Part shown: in pieces, positions 5,584 through 9,651 of the stretch | How positions within the stretch are numbered: position 1 is the stretch's first letter | How the letters are laid out: every line of letters begins with the position of its first letter | NCBI GenBank assembly: GCA_964621215.1 | Contig: CAZULF010000082.1 | Span: 1-9,651, forward strand | Direction of reading: 5' to 3' | Origin: CAZULF01 sp964621215 | GTDB taxonomy: Bacteria; Pseudomonadota; Gammaproteobacteria; UBA1113 | DNA: 9,651 nucleotides | Notes under the pieces: generated by a model | What the model was told of the DNA's origin: nothing | The model's database searches: none | Seen by the model: the letters and a program-made list of their open reading frames with translations, nothing else | Made by a program: the position numbers and the translations under genes

Positions 5584-6990
5584 ATGTTAACTACGACCGC
5601 TAAACCCAAAACCCAAAAACCGCCATCCGACGCACAACTCGATGCGCTTAAAATGCCGCCGCACTCTATCGAGGCTGAGCAATCGGTATTAGGCGGTTTA
5701 ATGCTCGACAACGACGCGTGGGAGCATGTTGCCGATCGCGTAGCAGAGAAAGATTTTTATCGCTACGAGCACCGCGTGATCTTCCGCGCGATCGAAATGT
5801 TAGAACAAAAGCAACAACCGTTTGATGTGATTACCCTAGCAGAAATGCTTAAAAATCTTAACTCATTAGAAGAGGTTGGGGGTGATGTTTATTTATTTGA
5901 ATTATCTAATAACACGCCTAGCGCAGCGAATATCAAAGCCTACGCCGATATTGTGCATGAACGATCCGTGTTACGACAATTAATTGGTGTCGCATCAGAA
6001 ATTGCTGATACCGCCTATCGACCAGATGGACGTGACACCATTGCGCTATTGGATGAAGCAGAAAAGAAAGTTTTCGAAATTGCGGGTCAAAGTGGACGCG
6101 GTACCGGACCACAACGTATTTCTACTTTTTTAGCCACAGCCAGTGAGCGTGTGCAATTTCTTTCGAGTAATCAAGGGCCTGTCACCGGTTTATCGACCGG
6201 GTTTATCGATTTAGATAAAATGACAGCCGGATTGCAACCAGCCGATTTAATTATTATCGCAGGCCGTCCGTCCATGGGTAAAACCGTATTGGGGGTGAAT
6301 ATCGCAGAAGATGCCGCAGTCCGCTCGGGTAAACCGGTATTGATTTTTAGTATGGAAATGCCCGGCGATGCCATCGCATTACGTATGATGGCTTCGTTAG
6401 GAGACATTCCGTTACAAAAATTACGTACCGGTGATTTAGATGATTTAGACTGGCCTCGTGTGGGTTCAGTTGTGAGCATGTTATCGGATAAGCCGTTATT
6501 CATTGATGATACTCCCGCACTTACGCCGACAGAGTTACGCTCGCGTGCGCGTCGGGTTGCGCGTGATGCGGGACAATTAGGTTTAATTGTGGTGGATTAT
6601 TTGCAACTCATGCGCGTTGCCGGTAATAGTGAAAATCGAACCGCAGAAATTTCTGAAATTTCACGCTCATTAAAAGCGTTAGCCAAAGAGTTAAATGTGC
6701 CAGTGATTGCCTTATCACAATTAAATCGTAGCTTAGAACAACGTGCAGATAGACGACCCGTGATGTCCGACTTGCGCGAATCCGGCGCGATTGAGCAAGA
6801 TGCGGATTTAATCGCCTTTATTTACCGAGATGAAGTTTACAACCCTGATACCCGTGATAAAGGATTAGCTGAAATTATTATTGCTAAGCAACGTAACGGT
6901 CCGATTGGTAAAGTGTGTTTAACCTTCCAAGGTATGTATACACGATTTAAGGATAATGCAGATCCACAACGTTTTGGAGGCTTAGAGTGA
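5584..6990 (+). CDS. dnaB: Replicative DNA helicase DnaB
   Basis: DnaB is the hexameric helicase that unwinds DNA at the replication fork and recruits primase. The 468-residue product has the usual gammaproteobacterial length. The N-terminal domain starts at about residue 25 with MPPHSIEAEQSVLGGLMLDN and binds primase. The RecA-like C-terminal domain carries Walker A GRPSMGKT (227-234, with K233), Walker B VVDYLQL (336-342, with D338), and the SQLNRSLE...RPVMSDLRESGAIEQDAD stretch, split by the RADR segment, that forms the hexamer interface. No intein or inserted domain is present. ATG 5584 gives an extended N-terminus (TTAKPKTQKPP), as is common; the ribosome site is weak (only GAG near 5570). 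The gene is separated from rplI by the accessory insertion and must have its own promoter, which I could not place with confidence. It overlaps alr by four bases. Confidence 0.98.
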   Translation: MLTTTAKPKTQKPPSDAQLDALKMPPHSIEAEQSVLGGLMLDNDAWEHVADRVAEKDFYRYEHRVIFRAIEMLEQKQQPFDVITLAEMLKNLNSLEEVGGDVYLFELSNNTPSAANIKAYADIVHERSVLRQLIGVASEIADTAYRPDGRDTIALLDEAEKKVFEIAGQSGRGTGPQRISTFLATASERVQFLSSNQGPVTGLSTGFIDLDKMTAGLQPADLIIIAGRPSMGKTVLGVNIAEDAAVRSGKPVLIFSMEMPGDAIALRMMASLGDIPLQKLRTGDLDDLDWPRVGSVVSMLSDKPLFIDDTPALTPTELRSRARRVARDAGQLGLIVVDYLQLMRVAGNSENRTAEISEISRSLKALAKELNVPVIALSQLNRSLEQRADRRPVMSDLRESGAIEQDADLIAFIYRDEVYNPDTRDKGLAEIIIAKQRNGPIGKVCLTFQGMYTRFKDNADPQRFGGLE

Positions 6991-8069
6991 GTTACACCAC
7001 CACCGCTCACATTAACTTAAATGCCTTGCAACACAATTTACACCGTGTACGTGCCTATGCACCGCATTCACGGGTATTGGCGATGGTGAAAGCGAATGGT
7101 TACGGGCATGGTGCAGTAGCCGTTGCTAAAGCGTTACAGGAGGCAGATGCTTTAGGTGTGGCGCGTATTTATGAAGCCTTGGCGTTACGAAAAGCCGGTA
7201 TTACGCAACCGATTGTACTGATGGAAGGTTTTTTTGAAGCCTGGGAATTACCGTTGATTGTCGAGCATGGCTTTGAGATTGTGATACATCAAATGCCACA
7301 AGTGCAAGCATTATTACAAGCGAATATCACTACGCCAATTCGTGTTTGGTTAAAATTAGAAACGGGTATGCATCGATTGGGCTTACCGCCAGCAGAATTT
7401 TTGGCTGCATGGCAGCAATTACATGACAGTAAAAATGTGGCTGCGGACATCGTGTTAATGACACATTTAGCCTGTGCTGAAGAAATCGCCGAGCCGCATA
7501 CAGTAAATCAAATACAATGTTTTAACGACATCACTCATGATTTACCGGGACCACGTAGTATCGCCAATTCCGCGGCGATAGTGGCGTGGCCAGCAGCGCG
7601 GACAGAGTGGGTGCGTCCAGGCATCATGTTATATGGAGTCAGTCCATTTGCAGATAAAACCGCGGCTGAGTTAGGATTAAAACCCGTGATGACATTGAGC
7701 TCACGTTTATTAGCGATACATTTATTAAACCGTGGCGATGCGATGGGTTATAATCGCACTTTTATTTGTCCTGAAGATATGCCGGTGGGATTGGTTGCCG
7801 TGGGTTATGGTGATGGCTATCCACGCTATATTCCAGTCGAAGGCACACCGATTTTAATGAATGGCCATCGCACTCAAATTATCGGTCGGGTTTCTATGGA
7901 TATGCTTTATATCGATCTTCGCGGCCTACCCCTCCCTCAATTAGGCGATCCCATTGTCTTGTGGGGCGAGAGTTTACCTATCGAAGAGATTGCTTATGCA
8001 GCTAAAACCAATTCCTACGAATTATTATGCGGAGTGACTTCGCGGGTAGAATTTGTGTTTGATGTTTAA
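6987..8069 (+). CDS. alr: Alanine racemase (PLP-dependent)
   Basis: Alr interconverts L- and D-alanine with pyridoxal phosphate, supplying D-alanine for peptidoglycan. The 360-residue product matches the E. coli Alr/DadX size. The PLP lysine is K35 in MVKANGYGHG (33-42), and the second catalytic residue is Y255 in AMGYNRTF, the same number as in E. coli Alr. The usual VGYG here reads MGYN, a mild variation. VAVGYGDGYPR and GRVSMDML are present in the C-terminal beta domain. The gene starts with GTG at 6987 inside the dnaB stop (GTGA overlap), with GGAGG at 6976-6980 six bases upstream, so translation is probably coupled to dnaB. The dnaB-alr pair is a conserved arrangement in the Legionella/Coxiella relatives I recall. 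Confidence 0.97.
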   Translation: MSYTTTAHINLNALQHNLHRVRAYAPHSRVLAMVKANGYGHGAVAVAKALQEADALGVARIYEALALRKAGITQPIVLMEGFFEAWELPLIVEHGFEIVIHQMPQVQALLQANITTPIRVWLKLETGMHRLGLPPAEFLAAWQQLHDSKNVAADIVLMTHLACAEEIAEPHTVNQIQCFNDITHDLPGPRSIANSAAIVAWPAARTEWVRPGIMLYGVSPFADKTAAELGLKPVMTLSSRLLAIHLLNRGDAMGYNRTFICPEDMPVGLVAVGYGDGYPRYIPVEGTPILMNGHRTQIIGRVSMDMLYIDLRGLPLPQLGDPIVLWGESLPIEEIAYAAKTNSYELLCGVTSRVEFVFDV

Positions 8070-8094
8070 GGTAATATATATGCGGTGAGATTAT

Positions 8095-8134
8095 CTTAAT
8101 TTTTTTTGCTCTTCTGAGAATTAAGAAAATTAAG
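8095..8134 (+). terminator. AT-rich inverted repeat after alr, weak terminator candidate
   Basis: CTTAATTTT (8095-8103) is the exact reverse complement of AAAATTAAG (8126-8134), with a 22-base loop, starting 26 bases after the alr stop. TTTT follows at 8135-8138, after the stem. The low GC content and the large loop make it a poor intrinsic terminator; it may instead be part of the ATTAAGA box cluster. Confidence 0.3.
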
Positions 8135-8221
8135 TTTTACACATAAATATAATTGTCATGTATTCATTGTTTTGATATTATTAAGACCTTCTTAATTAGC
8201 CAAGAAACAGATCAAAGGCTA

Positions 8222-8314
8222 AGGGCGATTGCACCAAAGTTTAATAATGTATCCAGATGCCGCAAGAACACTAGGCCATAGTGCCTATTATGTGAACTTT
8301 GGTGCAATCGCCCT
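8222..8314. repeat. 93-bp dispersed palindromic repeat, copy 2 (intact ends)
   Basis: The outer 20 bases (8222-8241, starting AGGGCGATTGCACC) and the last 20 (8295-8314, ending GCAATCGCCCT) are exact reverse complements. Further pairing is possible inside: ATAAT (8244-8248) with ATTAT (8287-8291), and TAGGC with GCCTA around the central CATAGT. The whole element can thus fold as one long cruciform or RNA hairpin. Copy 1 (5396-5488) has the same length and blocks. It has no coding capacity and no clear target-site duplication. It looks like a MITE or REP-type element mobilised in trans, or a structured RNA repeat. Confidence 0.8.
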
Positions 8315-8348
8315 GCCGGAGGCTGTTAATATTGTGGCAAGTAAGGGT

Positions 8349-8377
8349 TTGACAAGATCGGTTCAAGGGGCCATAAT
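8349..8377 (+). promoter_or_regulatory. Near-consensus sigma70 promoter of the Abi gene
   Basis: A perfect TTGACA (8349-8354) is followed after exactly 17 bases by CATAAT (8372-8377), five of six matches. It is the strongest promoter in the window by inspection. Transcription would begin near 8384, giving a leader of about 50 bases before ATG 8437. It lies 34 bases after the 93-bp repeat and is not part of it, because copy 1 lacks it. Confidence 0.7.
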
Positions 8378-8389
8378 GTCGATATCCAT

Positions 8390-8427
8390 ACCCGCCACGC
8401 CTCTTTACAATGCGCACCTCGGCGGGT
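8390..8427 (+). promoter_or_regulatory. Leader hairpin that may mask the Abi ribosome site
   Basis: ACCCGCC (8390-8396) is the exact reverse complement of GGCGGGT (8421-8427), with a 24-base loop. GGCGGG is the only purine-rich stretch at a suitable distance before ATG 8437, so this stem would hide the probable ribosome site. That arrangement would permit control by an RNA or protein that opens the stem. The fold was made by eye, and the large loop lowers its stability. Confidence 0.4.
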
Positions 8428-8436
8428 TATTTGTTT

Positions 8437-9342
8437 ATGGATGTTTATCAAAAGCCACCTCTTGATTGGACAGATCAGGTGGCGTTGCTCAGACAGAAGG
8501 GACTCTTCATCGAATCGAGAGATACTTATCTTCTGAGAACTGTCAGTTTTCACCGTCTTTCTCCATACCTTGCAATATTTTATTTGCCTAATATCGATAA
8601 ATTTAAGCAAAACGTGAGCTTTACTGCTGTTTGGCAATTGTATGAATTTGACAGAGAATTACGTTTACTAGTCTCTGATGCAATTGAACGAATAGAAGTG
8701 GCTTTTCGTACGGCTCTATCTGAAAACATGAGCATGAAATATGGTTCACATTGGTTTGAGAATGAAACTTTATTCAAACAAACGGGGACGTATCAACGCT
8801 TGATGGAAAAAGTGCGTCAAGTTTGTCTGTACGAACGAGATGAAGAAATACAGCGTTACTATTCTCGATATCATAAACCAAATTATCCACCTAGTTGGAT
8901 TCTATTTGAAAAATTATCTTTTGGTACTTGTTCAAACTTATTTAGAAATATTAAAACAACTTTGGATAGAAGAATGGTCAGTGATGTTTTTGGCTATCAC
9001 CCGACTATATTTGCTTCATGGATTGATGCATTGCGTTATACACGTAATTTATGCGCACATCATGCTAGGCTTTGGAACAGATGGTTTGTCACCGCCCCCA
9101 TTTTGCCATCAAATAGCTCAAATTCAGAGTTTTTTAAAAGACATTTTATAGCTCAAGCGATGATTATGCATTCTTTATTGTTAGGTATTTTACCTGAAAG
9201 TGATTGGGATGAGCGTTTATTTTCTCTTTTTCAAAAATATCCGGAAGTGCCCTTTGAATGTATGGGTTTTCAGCATAATTGGGAAGAAGATAGATTTTGG
9301 GTTAATAACAGGATATTGTATGCCGAAGCATTTTCTCACTAA
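8437..9342 (+). CDS. Abi_2 family abortive-infection protein (AbiD/AbiF-like, HEPN RNase), 301 aa
   Basis: Abi_2 proteins are phage-defence or toxin-like factors of the HEPN superfamily, expected to act as cytoplasmic RNases that stop growth on infection. The N-terminus MDVYQKPPLDWTDQVALLRQKG is shortened here to its key parts: YxKPPL, then LLRQKGL and HRLSPY (typically YRLSGY). The signature YEFDRELRLL (69-78) and AIERIEVAFR (82-91) follow. The HEPN catalytic motif R-x4-H is intact as R203-NLCA-H208, with H209 and RLWNR after it, so the protein is probably active. ATG 8437 is preferred over the in-frame ATG 8410 because family members start just before YxKP and because 8410 has no ribosome site. 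A near-consensus promoter and a possible masking hairpin precede it. Codon use is AT-rich. The next gene overlaps its 3' end by 23 bases. The target and trigger cannot be read from the sequence. Confidence 0.88.
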   Translation: MDVYQKPPLDWTDQVALLRQKGLFIESRDTYLLRTVSFHRLSPYLAIFYLPNIDKFKQNVSFTAVWQLYEFDRELRLLVSDAIERIEVAFRTALSENMSMKYGSHWFENETLFKQTGTYQRLMEKVRQVCLYERDEEIQRYYSRYHKPNYPPSWILFEKLSFGTCSNLFRNIKTTLDRRMVSDVFGYHPTIFASWIDALRYTRNLCAHHARLWNRWFVTAPILPSNSSNSEFFKRHFIAQAMIMHSLLLGILPESDWDERLFSLFQKYPEVPFECMGFQHNWEEDRFWVNNRILYAEAFSH

Positions 9343-9651
9343 AGGGTTTACTACGCTGTTGCTTTTGAGCTTTGCAAGTCATGCTTTTGCTAATGTAGAG
9401 CAGCAGTTGGGTTTTTGGGCTAAAATCAGCAAAGCTGCTCTTTTTTCTGAAACCACGCCGCTGGGTTATGAGCTCATTGCTGAAAATCGTCAATATAACA
9501 ATCATAGTGCAGATAATCTTTTTAATATTGGTGGTTTTCTTACTTATCAAGCAACTTCAAAACAACAATTCGCTATAGGCTATCAATTCTTCCATGCGTA
9601 CGATGATCCTGCTATGGGTGGCCGCAATGAAAATAGAATTAATCAGCGCTG
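9320..9651 (+). CDS. Exported DUF2490-like protein, probable outer-membrane beta-barrel, 3' end missing
   Basis: An open frame starts at ATG 9320 and runs off the window after 110 codons. CAGGA (9309-9313) lies six bases upstream, supporting this start inside the end of the Abi gene. The N-terminus is a clear signal peptide: basic (MPKHFLTK), then hydrophobic (TTLLLLSF), then a cleavage site AFA-N after residue 24. The mature part (VEQQLGFWAKISKA, then a GYELIAENRQYN stretch, LFNIGGFLTYQ and FAIGYQFFHAY) alternates polar and hydrophobic or aromatic residues as in beta-barrel strands. The ENRQ and YQFF words resemble DUF2490 proteins, a poorly characterised predicted outer-membrane family. The 23-base overlap suggests co-transcription with the Abi gene, although an unrelated function is likely. 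Confidence 0.7.
   Translation, partial: MPKHFLTKGFTTLLLLSFASHAFANVEQQLGFWAKISKAALFSETTPLGYELIAENRQYNNHSADNLFNIGGFLTYQATSKQQFAIGYQFFHAYDDPAMGGRNENRINQR

Larger units (their letters stand above)
8070..8436. other. 367-base stretch without a gene between alr and the Abi gene
   Basis: The stretch holds, in order, an AT-rich hairpin after alr (8095-8134), four ATTAAGA heptamers as two inverted pairs (8094-8196), the second copy of the 93-bp palindromic repeat (8222-8314), a wobble-containing stem (8331-8338 with 8370-8377), a near-consensus promoter (8349-8377) and a leader hairpin (8390-8427). A reading frame from 8229 to 8465 runs through the repeat and the promoter and is not taken as a gene. 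Confidence 0.6.

Noticed and set aside
8148..8153. Perfect TATAAT as a -10 box upstream of the Abi locus
   Set aside because: No acceptable -35 hexamer lies at 16-19 bases, and no extended -10 TG is present. It is likely chance in an AT-rich spacer.
8410..8436. ATG 8410 as the Abi start
   Set aside because: It has no ribosome site, lies in the loop of the leader hairpin, and would add nine residues before the conserved YxKP start of the family.
8229..8465. Plus-strand open frame of 78 codons between alr and the Abi gene
   Set aside because: It runs through the palindromic repeat, the promoter and the start of the Abi gene, has a TTG start with no ribosome site and shows no family resemblance.
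8840..9151. Plus-strand open frame inside the Abi gene
   Set aside because: It lies in another frame of a gene with a clear family signature and has no independent support.
9302..9550. Minus-strand open frame at the window end
   Set aside because: It is antisense to the Abi 3' end and to the exported-protein gene, which has a ribosome site and a signal peptide.

Overview
The window looks like a chromosomal segment of an AT-leaning gammaproteobacterium. RlmB matches my memory of the E. coli protein closely over its whole visible length. The core order rlmB ... rpsF-rpsR-rplI ... dnaB-alr, broken up by AT-rich unknown genes, is what I would expect of the Legionella/Coxiella/Berkiella side of the class (order Legionellales or relatives). 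That placement is an inference, not something the sequence proves.

Layout. (1) 1-636: the 3' part of rlmB, a 23S rRNA methyltransferase gene. (2) 637-1038: 402 bases without a gene, holding a REP-like palindrome, a 15-bp perfect hairpin, small repeats and a likely promoter. (3) 1039-1716 (+) and 1778-2389 (-): two convergent genes of unknown function with a shared hairpin terminator between them. The second encodes a low-complexity Ser/Lys-rich protein with some effector-like character. (4) 2565-3754: a complete ribosomal protein operon with a good sigma70 promoter, a probable S6:S18 autoregulatory leader, rpsF, rpsR and rplI. (5) 3755-5583: an accessory insertion between rplI and dnaB. It consists of an AAA ATPase/DUF4143 gene preceded by three operator-like boxes at 32-33 bp spacing, and it is followed by a 93-bp dispersed repeat. 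(6) 5584-8069: dnaB and alr, overlapping by four bases and probably co-transcribed. (7) 8070-8436: 367 bases without a gene, holding inverted repeats, a second and better preserved copy of the 93-bp repeat with perfect 20-bp terminal inverted repeats, a near-consensus promoter and a leader hairpin. (8) 8437-9342: an Abi_2 (AbiD/AbiF-like) HEPN abortive-infection gene. (9) 9320-9651: the 5' part of an exported DUF2490-like gene overlapping the end of the Abi gene.

How the genes relate. Core translation and replication functions (S6, S18, L9, DnaB) and cell-wall D-alanine supply (Alr) form the conserved backbone. The DUF4143 ATPase and the Abi_2 protein are accessory cargo on either side of dnaB-alr, and each lies next to one copy of the same 93-bp palindromic repeat. 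The points most worth following up are this repeat family, the helically phased boxes in front of the DUF4143 gene, and the structured region upstream of the HEPN abortive-infection gene, which could hold an RNA partner or a translational control element.
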